Assembly (NCBI GenBank): GCA_963844575.1
Contig: CAWJOU010000005.1
Span: forward strand, 1 to 64,000
Reading direction: 5' to 3'
Length of the DNA stretch: 64,000 nt
From: DASZUK01 sp963844575
Lineage (GTDB): Bacteria > Actinomycetota > Acidimicrobiia > Acidimicrobiales > RAAP-2
The translations under genes were made by a program, and so were the position numbers. Shown one piece after another: positions 46,601-54,125 of the stretch. Numbering within the stretch: position 1 is the first letter of the stretch; each line of letters begins with the position of its first letter. The notes under the pieces are model-generated. The model did no database searches and was not told the origin of the DNA. It saw only the letters and a list, made by a program, of their open reading frames with translations.

Positions 46601-49600
46601 CGTCAATACGTGGCCTGTGGCGTCGTAGGTGGCGGTGGTGATGAAGTTGCTGCCGCTACCCTCCGTCTCGATGGCCTCTGTGGCCGCGTTGAGGTAGGTG
46701 CTCGACGGTGTGCCGTTGTCGCCGGTGTAGACCGTGCAGTTGGTGGTTGTGGCCACCCCGGTGCAATAGCCTGTGCTGCTGCCCGGCTTCACGTCGTAGG
46801 CGGTCTTTGTCGTGATGACTGTCGAGGTGTCGTAGGCGGCCACCTTGCCCACCTGGCGTCCGTCCTGATCGGAGTAGGTGACCGTCACCTCACCGGTGGG
46901 GCTGGTGGTCACCGTGCAGTAGGCGGCCCCGGTGATGGTCGCCGTACAGTCGCCGGTGCCGTGAGTGACGTCGTAGCCGGTCGTGGTCGTCTGTGTCAGC
47001 TGGTTGGTCTGGCTGGTTGCCTCGCCATCGGCGTCGTAGGTCCACGATGTCGTCCCAGCCACCCGTGTTGTGCCTCCGGGACACCGGTAGCTCTGGGCAT
47101 AGGCGGCCGGCGTGGCCTCGCACGTCTTCTGCCCCAAGACGTTGTAGTGGTAATCGGTGATCTCTGTCGTGCCTGTGACCGACGTCAAGGTGGCAAGGGG
47201 GTTGTTGTTTGTATCGTAAAGGTCGACCGTCTTGCGGCCCAGCGGGTCGACCGTTGTCTCGACCTGGCCGCCGTGCCACAGGAAGGGGAACTCTGTGCAG
47301 GTGACCTTGCTGCAGACGGTGTAGGTGGTGGTCTGGGTGCATGTGGATCGACAGGCTGTGTCGGCCGTCACCACCTTCTTGATCAGGTTGCCGTGTGTGT
47401 CGTAGGTGTCGTTGGTGGTGACGCCCATCGGGTTGATGGTGACCACCGGCTCGTTGAACGAGTTGTAGGTGGTCGTCATCTTGTGGCTGAGCGGGTCGGT
47501 GGTCGCGGTGACATCGCCTGTGGCGTTGTATGTCGTGGTCGTGGTGTAGCCGTCGGGGTCCTCCACCGAGGCCTGGCCGTCGGTGGTCGCTGTGTAGGTG
47601 TAGTGCCAGGTGGCAGCCGACGAGGTGCCATAGGCGGTGACCTTGGTCACCATCTGGCCCTTTGTGAACGTCTCTTTGGTCACCGATCCGGTCGGCCCGG
47701 TGATGGTGGTCGTGCCCGACGTCCCGTTTGTCCCGGTGTAGGCCCAGGTGGTGACCAGCCCGGTCGGGTCGGTCTGCTTTGTCACCTGGTGAGCCGAGTT
47801 GTAGTGGGTGGTGGTCACTCCGCTGGTCGGGCTCGTCTCGGTCACCATGCGGTGTGTGGTGTAGGTGAACTGGGTGATCCGGCCGGCCGGGTCGGTGACC
47901 TTGATCAGGTTTGTGGCTGTGTAGGTGTAGGTGATCGTCTTGCCGGCCGGGTTCTTGACCGACGACACCAGGCCCGAGGCGTTGTATGTGAACGTGAGGG
48001 ACCGGCCGACCTGGTCGGTCACCTTGGTCAGCTGACCGGCGGTGTTGTAGCTGAGGCTGGTGGTCACCCCGTTCAGGTCGCTCTCGGCGGTCAGCCGGCC
48101 GTCGGCGTTGAAGACGTAGGTTGTCGTGTTGCGGACCCGGAAGGTGTAGCCGCCTGTGGTGTTGCGGGCCAGGCTGGCCAGCGTGCCCTTGGGGGCGACG
48201 AAGGTGCCTGTCATCGAGGTATAGAAGGTCACCGTCGACCCGTTGGCCTCGGTCACCCGGGTCGACGATGTGGGCGTCACCGCCACGCTCATCGAGTACG
48301 AGCTCGACCAGCCGTAGCCGAAGGTGCCCTTTGTGGCGGCGTCCTGGGAGTTGTAGGAGCGGGTCAGGTCCAGGTGCGGGCCGTCCCCGGGCACTGTGGC
48401 GTCGGTATCGGTCTCCCACAGGTCGCCCGACTCGCAGTTGACCGGGTCGCCGGCGCACGGCTCGGTGTAGTTGGTGACCGGGTTGCCGGCGCTCGCCACC
48501 TGCTGGGTCGCGTTCCCGGCCGGCGGCGGCGGCGGGGGCGGCGGCGGCGGTGTGACGTGGGGCGGGTTTGTGGCGTAGACGGCGTTGCCGTAGGCGTACT
48601 GCTGGCCGGTTGTGTCCATGAGGACGTAGCCGCCCTGGTTTGTCGTGCCGGCGATGCCCATGATCCGCCCTGTGTGGGCGCCGACGTTGCCCAGGTAGCT
48701 GGCCCCGTAGGCGTAGGTCTGCCCGCCGTAGCGGACGGCCCAGAACCCACCGCCCGCCGGGGCGGCGGTGACGCCGGCGAACCAGTTGTACCCTGTGGCG
48801 CCGAGCCTCGAGCCTTCTGTGCTGGAGTTGTATGTGGCGTACGAGGCATCGCCGTAGGCGAACACCCGGCCGTAGTTGGTCAACAGCCAGTAGCCGTGAC
48901 CGGACGGGGTGGAGGCCATGGCGACGACTTCTTCGCCGAAGTACTCATGCGTCGCCGGCAGTGTGGACGGCGACCCGCCGTAGTAGCCGGCCCCGCCGTA
49001 GGCGAAGACCTGGCCGAGCGAGTCGACCAGCCAGTAGCCGCTCGTCCCGATGTCGGCGACGACGGCCATCATTGTTCCTGTGAAATCGCCTGTGGCCCGA
49101 GAGCCGGCGGAGCCGGCGTCCCCGAAGCCGTAGACCGCACCCCGCTGTGTGCCCAGCCAGTAGCCGCCGGAGTCGCCGGTCCCGGTGATGGAGTCAACTG
49201 GGAAGTCCGGGCAGTATGTCTCGGTGTTCAACGAGCCGTAGAAGGGGACCTGGCCTGTCTTTTCGGCGAAGACGCCGCCCGAGGCGTTGGCCGACCAGGC
49301 GCCGTGGAGGCCGGCATGGTGGATGTAGGTGACCCCGACGTAGTCGGAGCCCCACGACTCACAACCGCCCTTCTCGACCCCGTCGGAGTGGACGCCGCCG
49401 TTCGTCACCGAACCGCTGCTCTTGGTGGTGCTCTTCGTCGAGGATCCGGCCGGGGGGATCCGGCCACCGCGCGGCTGGCTGGCTGTGGGCAGCGGGGTGA
49501 CCGCCGCCCCGGCCTTGGTCGTCCCGCCATCGGGGACCGACAGCCCCTGGACCGCGGTGGCGGCCACCGTGACGATGGCCAACGCGCTGACGACGATCCA

Positions 49601-49681
49601 CGACCAACGGCCGCGACGACGTCGAGACTCGGAGTGCTCGACCGTTCCCGTCACCCGCGACTCCGCGCCAAATCCCCCCAC
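43664..49681 (-). CDS. Secreted RHS/YD-repeat protein with embedded propeller, copy 2 (intact)
   Basis: 2005 residues, uninterrupted. GTG 49681 is chosen because AGGAGGGG stands 5 nt before it and copy 1 keeps the same pair. Approximate layout: signal anchor 28-48; GYWL-type repeats 155-375 (e.g. GGYWLGTQRGAVYGFGDAGS, GYWLLTNYGRVFAYGDASY); poly-Pro 380; YD repeats 400-1180 (e.g. GQLTKVTDQVGRSLTFTYN); seven Cys repeats 1190-1520 (SCPSTTLC-type, each followed by a TSTNPTGGASAW-like turn); YD repeats 1525-1790; core end HRYYDPTTGQFLSRDP near 1797; variable Ala/Gln linker; Gly-rich tail YGVGEGIGIGASCEAGVQR to the end. Exported, probably wall- or surface-associated. The C-terminal domain matches no toxin I recognise. 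Confidence 0.88.
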   Translation of the reverse strand: MGGFGAESRVTGTVEHSESRRRRGRWSWIVVSALAIVTVAATAVQGLSVPDGGTTKAGAAVTPLPTASQPRGGRIPPAGSSTKSTTKSSGSVTNGGVHSDGVEKGGCESWGSDYVGVTYIHHAGLHGAWSANASGGVFAEKTGQVPFYGSLNTETYCPDFPVDSITGTGDSGGYWLGTQRGAVYGFGDAGSAGSRATGDFTGTMMAVVADIGTSGYWLVDSLGQVFAYGGAGYYGGSPSTLPATHEYFGEEVVAMASTPSGHGYWLLTNYGRVFAYGDASYATYNSSTEGSRLGATGYNWFAGVTAAPAGGGFWAVRYGGQTYAYGASYLGNVGAHTGRIMGIAGTTNQGGYVLMDTTGQQYAYGNAVYATNPPHVTPPPPPPPPPPAGNATQQVASAGNPVTNYTEPCAGDPVNCESGDLWETDTDATVPGDGPHLDLTRSYNSQDAATKGTFGYGWSSSYSMSVAVTPTSSTRVTEANGSTVTFYTSMTGTFVAPKGTLASLARNTTGGYTFRVRNTTTYVFNADGRLTAESDLNGVTTSLSYNTAGQLTKVTDQVGRSLTFTYNASGLVSSVKNPAGKTITYTYTATNLIKVTDPAGRITQFTYTTHRMVTETSPTSGVTTTHYNSAHQVTKQTDPTGLVTTWAYTGTNGTSGTTTITGPTGSVTKETFTKGQMVTKVTAYGTSSAATWHYTYTATTDGQASVEDPDGYTTTTTYNATGDVTATTDPLSHKMTTTYNSFNEPVVTINPMGVTTNDTYDTHGNLIKKVVTADTACRSTCTQTTTYTVCSKVTCTEFPFLWHGGQVETTVDPLGRKTVDLYDTNNNPLATLTSVTGTTEITDYHYNVLGQKTCEATPAAYAQSYRCPGGTTRVAGTTSWTYDADGEATSQTNQLTQTTTTGYDVTHGTGDCTATITGAAYCTVTTSPTGEVTVTYSDQDGRQVGKVAAYDTSTVITTKTAYDVKPGSSTGYCTGVATTTNCTVYTGDNGTPSSTYLNAATEAIETEGSGSNFITTATYDATGHVLTSKTGGGTTTDGYNKDGELTSVSFSANSGYTAPTNIAYTYNADGQQTKMTDGTGTTTSQYDGFARLSSTQNGAGKIVGYTYDADNEVTRIGQTGKSTYRTYNAIGQMTSTTDLAGNKTTFGYSLSGSGLPRGGTKMTTTAPNGVTQTTVDNALGQPVTTSATNPGLSWTTTALAGKNDASSTSCPTSTFCAMVQGDQIWTSVHPAGGATKWSAVTLTVKTKLPLSSISCPSTTLCVAVTTTASTVFVSTNPTGGASSWTKTTLGATKPMRVSCPSTTLCVIAAGQSIFTSTNPTGGATAWTKTQIAPGTITAITCSTTALCVAGTKTGKLLTSTNPTGGASAWSIPWNTSVKTVAVSAISCVSTSLCAAVTATGDPTGTLSKLGKAQHVYTSTAPTSSSWTSAILGGPSGGTGVHGVACPSATFCVATEGTGKEWTTTTPTVEHYTSNGNGYEIATWTSYTVANKANVGGVSCPSTTLCVAGEMSPSGVLVMTGSTHGVRTSATYGTTNDLVSTSSLVASGTTTTATYGYDTLGQLTSSTMTGTPGATGSYTYDAGGDPNKVVDPSNGTATPQTFNTNQEVKKATPHSTSATDATFTYDSIGARTSEKETGWSASNSYAYYQTGELKSVSQHTAGTTASYTYNGQGLRMKATETVNSSTHQSQTFTWDTQTSTPEVLSDGSRYFIYGPTGQVIEQETATLKGALYLVHNSLGSTVATVSSTHAVSTVSYNAYGAVVGHTGNNATPIGYAGTYTDPVTGFLHMVHRYYDPTTGQFLSRDPDLATTHQPYEYAGDDPANLTDPTGDSCAGGPTTATALDAFAAAYELQQFADAVEQYQAGQRLEAYAAAVNGASHASQKPINHVSPSQQKLLTAYMNAGSSLGSGSIGISGCLVVVCGGVTFSSGGITTSAGLGAGLNLGITASPASSTPGWAYQSSCSAGPFQAGWVSPEGTGFTVTYGVGEGIGIGASCEAGVQRTWGW

Positions 49682-49750
49682 CGCGACCCCTCCTGAACCA
49701 GCTCGATGCTCGATTACGTCGTCTGATCGGGCCGCCACCCTTGGGACGGC

Positions 49751-49779
49751 AGCATAAAGAAAACTAAGATTACTGTAAA
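49751..49779 (-). promoter_or_regulatory. Promoter of RHS copy 2
   Basis: TTTACA (49774-49779), 17 nt, TATGCT (49751-49756) on the minus strand, matching the copy 1 promoter. The 145 nt from there to the ileS stop show nothing else recognisable. Confidence 0.6.
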
Positions 49780-49924
49780 GGGGTCAGACGACGAATTTCG
49801 TCGGAGCGCGGACGGCAGCGGGGCGACTAGTCGCCAGCCAGGCACGATGGGAGGGTCTGGCAACGGGTCGAGATACGCATCGACGGGCGGGAGCTCCGGC
49901 CCCACCCCAGCCGTGCTCGGCCGG

Positions 49925-52900
49925 TCAGACCTTTTCGATCCAGGCCACCGCGACGGGCCGATCGTCGAGGTCGAGCGCAGTCCCATCGCCCAGGCCGTCG
50001 CCGATGCCCTCGGACGGCGGCGCACCGGTGGTGATCTCGACGGCGAGCACCTCGCGGCCGATGGCGTCGAACAGCGGCGCGAGGTCGTCGAGACCGGTCA
50101 GCGACAGCCGGATGCGGTCGGCGACGGCGAGCCCGCTGGACTTGCGCAGATCCTGGACGAGGCGAACGACCTCACGGGCCAGGCCGCGCCGGCGGAGGTC
50201 GTCGTCGAGGGCGAGATCGAGGGCGACGACCTCGCCGCCCTCCCGCGAGACGGCGAAGCCGTCCCGGCCGAGCACGCGCAGCTCGACGTCCCCGGGTCCC
50301 AGGTCGACCGGGCCACCGGGGAGGTCGACGGCGACGGTCCCGCCGGCCTCCAGCGTGGCCGCCACGCCAGCCGCGTCGAGCGTCGGCAGCGCGGCTTTCA
50401 GCTCCTTGACCTGTGGGCCGAGCCGGGGGCCGAGCGCCTTGAAGTTCATCGCCAGGTCGTACGTGAGGACGTCACCGAGGTCGTCGACGACGTCGAGGGC
50501 GTCGACGTTCAGCTCGTCCTCGACGACGTCCCGGAGCACCGGCGGTGACCCGGGTCGGAGGTAGACGAGCGCCCGGCCCAGCGGCTGGCGCACCTTGACC
50601 CCGGCCTCGCTGCGGGCGGCCCGGCCGAGCGACGTCAGCCGGCGGGCCACGGCCATCTGCTCCTCGAGGGCCGGGTCGACGTCCGCGGCCCGATCGGTCG
50701 GGTCCGGCCAGTCGGCCAGGTGGACGGAGTCGTCGTCGGCCGCGCCGGTCAGGTCCCGCCACAGCCGGTCGGCGACGAACGGGCAGAGCGGGGCCAGGAG
50801 GAGCGAGAGCACGGTCAGCACCTCGTGCAGCGTCGCCTGGGCGGCCAGCGAGTCGCCGGGCGGTGCGTCCGGGTCGGTCCGCCAGAACCGCCGGCGGCTG
50901 CGCCGGACGTACCAGTTGGAGAGGTCGTCGACCAGGCGGGCCACCGCGGTCGCCGCGTCGAGCGGCTCGTAACCGTCGAGCGCGACGGTCACATCGGCGA
51001 CGGTCGACGCCAGGCGGGACCGGGCCCAGCGGTCGAGCGCCGGTCGGTCGGCCGGCGCCGGCACGGCCGGGTCGTCGGGGTCGAAGTCGTTCAGCGACGC
51101 GTACGTCGTGAAGAAGCTGACCGTGTTCCACAGCGTCAGCAGCGTCTCGCGCAACGCGGTGTCGATGGCCGCCAGGCTCACCCGGGTCGGCGTCCACGGC
51201 GAGCCCTGGCTGAACATCCACCACCGCAGCGGGTCCGCACCGCGGCTGTCGAGGATCTCCCACGGGTCGATGACGTTGCCGACCGACTTCGACATCTTCC
51301 GGCCGTCGGCGTCGACGATGTGGCCGAGGCACATGACGTGCCGGTACGGCGCCGGCGCGCCGTGCTCCTCGGGCCGCTCGACGAGCGTGTTGACGGCCAG
51401 CAGGGAGTAGAACCAGCCACGGGTCTGGTCGATCGCCTCGGTGATGAAGTCGGCCGGGTACGACGCCTCGAACGCCTCCCGGGAACCGGGCCGCCACGGG
51501 TAGCCGACCTGCCCGGCCGGCATCGACCCGGAGTCGAACCACGCGTCGATCACCGGCTCGACCCGCCGCGCCACGGCTCGCTCCGACGACCCTCCGGCCG
51601 GGGTGCCACAGTCGGGACAGTCGAACACGACCTCGTCGATCGTCGGCCGGTGCGGGTCGACGTCGCGGACGTCCCGCCCGGCCAGTTCGGACAGCTCGTC
51701 GAGCGACCCGACACAGAAGACGTGGCCGTCCGCGCACCGCCAGATCGGCAGCGGCGTGCCCCAGAACCGGTCCCGCGAGAGCGCCCAGTCGACGTTGTTG
51801 GCCAGCCACTCGCCGAACCGGCCGTCCCGGATGTACGCCGGGTGCCATCCGATCGTCTGGTTGGCCGCGACCAGGTCGTCCTTGCGGGTCGACGTGGCGA
51901 CGTACCAGCTCGGTTTGCCCCAGTAGATGAGCGGCGTCCGGCACCGCCAGCAATGCGGGTACGAGTGGACGTACGGCTGGCGCCGGAGCAGCCGGCCGGC
52001 CTCGTCGAGGTGATCGTTGACGTCGTGGTTGGCCTCCCGGACCGCCTGCCCAGCCAGCCAGCCGGCGGACGCGTCGAACCGGCCGTCCGGGCCGACCGGG
52101 TTCAGCGTCGGCAGATCGTTGGCCCGGCCGACCTGCCGGTCGATCTCGCCGAACGCCGGCGCCAGGTGGACGAGGCCGGTGCCGTCCTCGGTCGTGACGT
52201 AATCGGCCGGGACGACCCGCCAGCCGGTCGCTTCGGCGCCCGGCGGCACCGCGACGACGTCGAGCGGTCGCCGGTAGCGGAGACCGACGAGGCCGCGGCC
52301 GGCGATGCGATGGGTGACGACCGCGCCCTCGCCGAACACCGCGTCGACGAGCGCCTCGGCGACGACCATCCCGTCGACGACCGCGTACGTGAGGTCCGGG
52401 TTGACCGCGACGCCGGTGTTCGACGGGAGCGTCCACGGCGTCGTCGTCCAGACGACGAGCGCGGTCGCGCCACCGGCCGACGGATCGCCGACGACCGCCG
52501 GGTCGGGGTCGAGCAGCGGCAGGCGGACGTACGCCGACTCGTCCTCCTCGTCGCCGTAGACGTCCGGCTGGCCGAGCTCGTGGCTGGACAGCGCGGTGCC
52601 ACAACGCGGGCAGTACGGGACGACCTTGAGATCCTCGTAGAGCAGGCCCTGGTCGAAGAGGTTCTTCAGGTGCCACCAGACCGACTGGACGTACGACGGA
52701 TCGAACGTCCAGTACGCGCTGTCGAGGTCGACCCAGTAGCCGATGCGCTCGGTCAGCCGCTGCCAGTCGCCGACGTAGTCGAGGACCGACTCCCGGCAGA
52801 GGCGGGTGAACTCGGCAATGCCGATCTCTTCTTCGATCTGCCGCTTGCCGGTGATGCCGAGCTTCTTCTCGACCTCGACCTCGACCGGCAGGCCGTGCGT

Positions 52901-53158
52901 GTCCCAGCCGGCCCGGCGGGCCACCTGGTAGCCCCGCATCGTCCGGTACCGACAGAACAGGTCCTTGTACACGCGCGCCCAGACGTGGTGGAGCCCGGGC
53001 CGCCCGTTGGCCGTCGGCGGCCCCTCGTAGAACGTCCACCGCTCGGCGCCGTCCCGCCGGGCCACCGACCGCTCGAAGACGCGATGCTCGGCCCAGCGGG
53101 CCAGCTCGGCGTCCTCCAGGGCGACGAAATCGGCGTCGGGCGGCACGGGACGGAACAA
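49925..53158 (-). CDS. ileS: Isoleucyl-tRNA synthetase
   Basis: 1077 residues, no frameshift. HIGH-equivalent TANGRPGLHHVWAR near residue 55, the editing CP1 domain (VVWTTTPWTLPSNTGVAV, AFGEIDRQVGR), GWFYSLLAVNTLV, the KMSKS loop in DADGRKMSKSVGN, the anticodon-binding helical domain and a C-terminal extension. HVWA and the C-terminal length fit the eukaryote-like type 2 IleRS, often mupirocin-tolerant (known for the type, not tested here). TTG start with AGGAG 5 nt upstream. Confidence 0.95.
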   Translation of the reverse strand: MFRPVPPDADFVALEDAELARWAEHRVFERSVARRDGAERWTFYEGPPTANGRPGLHHVWARVYKDLFCRYRTMRGYQVARRAGWDTHGLPVEVEVEKKLGITGKRQIEEEIGIAEFTRLCRESVLDYVGDWQRLTERIGYWVDLDSAYWTFDPSYVQSVWWHLKNLFDQGLLYEDLKVVPYCPRCGTALSSHELGQPDVYGDEEDESAYVRLPLLDPDPAVVGDPSAGGATALVVWTTTPWTLPSNTGVAVNPDLTYAVVDGMVVAEALVDAVFGEGAVVTHRIAGRGLVGLRYRRPLDVVAVPPGAEATGWRVVPADYVTTEDGTGLVHLAPAFGEIDRQVGRANDLPTLNPVGPDGRFDASAGWLAGQAVREANHDVNDHLDEAGRLLRRQPYVHSYPHCWRCRTPLIYWGKPSWYVATSTRKDDLVAANQTIGWHPAYIRDGRFGEWLANNVDWALSRDRFWGTPLPIWRCADGHVFCVGSLDELSELAGRDVRDVDPHRPTIDEVVFDCPDCGTPAGGSSERAVARRVEPVIDAWFDSGSMPAGQVGYPWRPGSREAFEASYPADFITEAIDQTRGWFYSLLAVNTLVERPEEHGAPAPYRHVMCLGHIVDADGRKMSKSVGNVIDPWEILDSRGADPLRWWMFSQGSPWTPTRVSLAAIDTALRETLLTLWNTVSFFTTYASLNDFDPDDPAVPAPADRPALDRWARSRLASTVADVTVALDGYEPLDAATAVARLVDDLSNWYVRRSRRRFWRTDPDAPPGDSLAAQATLHEVLTVLSLLLAPLCPFVADRLWRDLTGAADDDSVHLADWPDPTDRAADVDPALEEQMAVARRLTSLGRAARSEAGVKVRQPLGRALVYLRPGSPPVLRDVVEDELNVDALDVVDDLGDVLTYDLAMNFKALGPRLGPQVKELKAALPTLDAAGVAATLEAGGTVAVDLPGGPVDLGPGDVELRVLGRDGFAVSREGGEVVALDLALDDDLRRRGLAREVVRLVQDLRKSSGLAVADRIRLSLTGLDDLAPLFDAIGREVLAVEITTGAPPSEGIGDGLGDGTALDLDDRPVAVAWIEKV

Positions 53159-53408
53159 GGGATCTCCTGGTCAGAGCGGTTCGAGCCGCGAGAACGGCTC
53201 AGGAAAGACTAGAGGCTCGCCCGGGCTCCTCCGGCCAGTGCCAGGCCCGGTCACCCCCCCGGGCACGTGCCGGTCATCGCCGGTACGAGGTCCACAGCCG
53301 CCGGTGCGCTCAAAGCCGGTGCGACCGATGAGACGGCGCGGGCGCAGTACCATGTCCGCCTGGTCGACCGCGGGGGGTCCGCCAGGACGACCGCAGGAGG
53401 AAGACGGC

Positions 53409-54050
53409 GTGCGCACCAGGCGGGGGGGAAGGGCGTTGGTGGCCGTCGGCGTCGTGGCGATCGCCGCCCTCACCGCGTCGTGCGGTGGCGCGGCGCCGGC
53501 CACGTCCACCTACATCGCGTCCGGGCAGGTCCCGAAGGCCGACCTGCCGGCCCCCGGATCCCAGGCGGCCAAGGCGCTGAGCTCGAGCGAGAACACCGTC
53601 CCGCTGACAAAGCAGAACCCGACCACCGCGCTGTTCTCCGCCCTCGGCGTCTTCCAGGGCTGCCTGGCCGGTCTCGGGGTCACTTTCATTGGTGCACCCA
53701 ACCCCAAGGACCCGAGCTCGCCGGCCAACAACCCAACGTACCTCAAGAACCTGGAGACGTGCGCGACGAAGAGCAACATCCTCCAGGCCCTCAAGGCGGC
53801 GCAGACAGCCCAGAACAACCTCACGCCGAGCCAGGTGAAGACCGAGAACGAGCAGTACCTGAAATGGCGGACGTGCATGATCGCCCGCGGCTGGGGCATC
53901 CCGCAGCCGACGCCCAACGCCAAGGGCCTACTGTTCTCGTTCAGCGCATCCAGCTCCGCCGAGAGTTTCAAGCCGCCACCCGGCCAGAGCCTGCTGTCGA
54001 GCCCGGACCTGCAGGCCTGCGCGGCGAAGGCCCAGCAAGAGGTGAAGTAG
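53409..54050 (+). CDS. Putative lipoprotein of an export operon
   Basis: 213 residues from GTG 53409, preceded by AGGAGG. The signal peptide (RTRRGGRALVAVGVVAIAAL) ends at TASCGGA, a near-lipobox with Cys. The mature part has four further cysteines (FQGCLAG, LETCATK, WRTCMIARG, LQACAAK), likely two disulfides, and a helical QYLKWRTCMIARGWGIPQP segment also seen in actinobacterial lipoproteins of unknown role. It starts the operon lipoprotein-adaptor-ATPase-permease. Confidence 0.7.
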   Translation: MRTRRGGRALVAVGVVAIAALTASCGGAAPATSTYIASGQVPKADLPAPGSQAAKALSSSENTVPLTKQNPTTALFSALGVFQGCLAGLGVTFIGAPNPKDPSSPANNPTYLKNLETCATKSNILQALKAAQTAQNNLTPSQVKTENEQYLKWRTCMIARGWGIPQPTPNAKGLLFSFSASSSAESFKPPPGQSLLSSPDLQACAAKAQQEVK

Positions 54051-54125
54051 CCCGACAGAAGTAGCCCGGCACCGGCCGGGCCCAGCGATCGAGTAGACCG
54101 ACACCGGTCACAAGGGGGGTTGAGG

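Larger units (their letters stand above)
43658..49779 (-). repeat. Direct-repeat unit 2: RHS gene plus promoter
   Basis: Partner of 29474-35631. By-eye comparison shows very few differences between about 47810-49640 and 33660-35490. Heavy divergence occurs between about 46700-47380 and 32540-33230, and moderate divergence in the 3' third. This mosaic pattern suggests gene conversion or a recent partial re-duplication. Confidence 0.85.

Noticed and set aside
45995..49696. 1233-codon open frame on the plus strand antisense to RHS copy 2
   Set aside because: It mirrors the YD-repeat codons of the minus-strand gene, has Val/Gly/Arg-rich low-information sequence, no ribosome site and no family resemblance.
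53159..53408. T-box riboswitch upstream of ileS
   Set aside because: Actinobacterial ileS often has one, but I found no convincing TGGNACCGCG box near the start. The best approach (TGGTACTGCG on the minus strand) lies about 180 nt away, next to the divergent lipoprotein region. A hairpin at 53183-53200 has no U run. A covariance-model search would decide.
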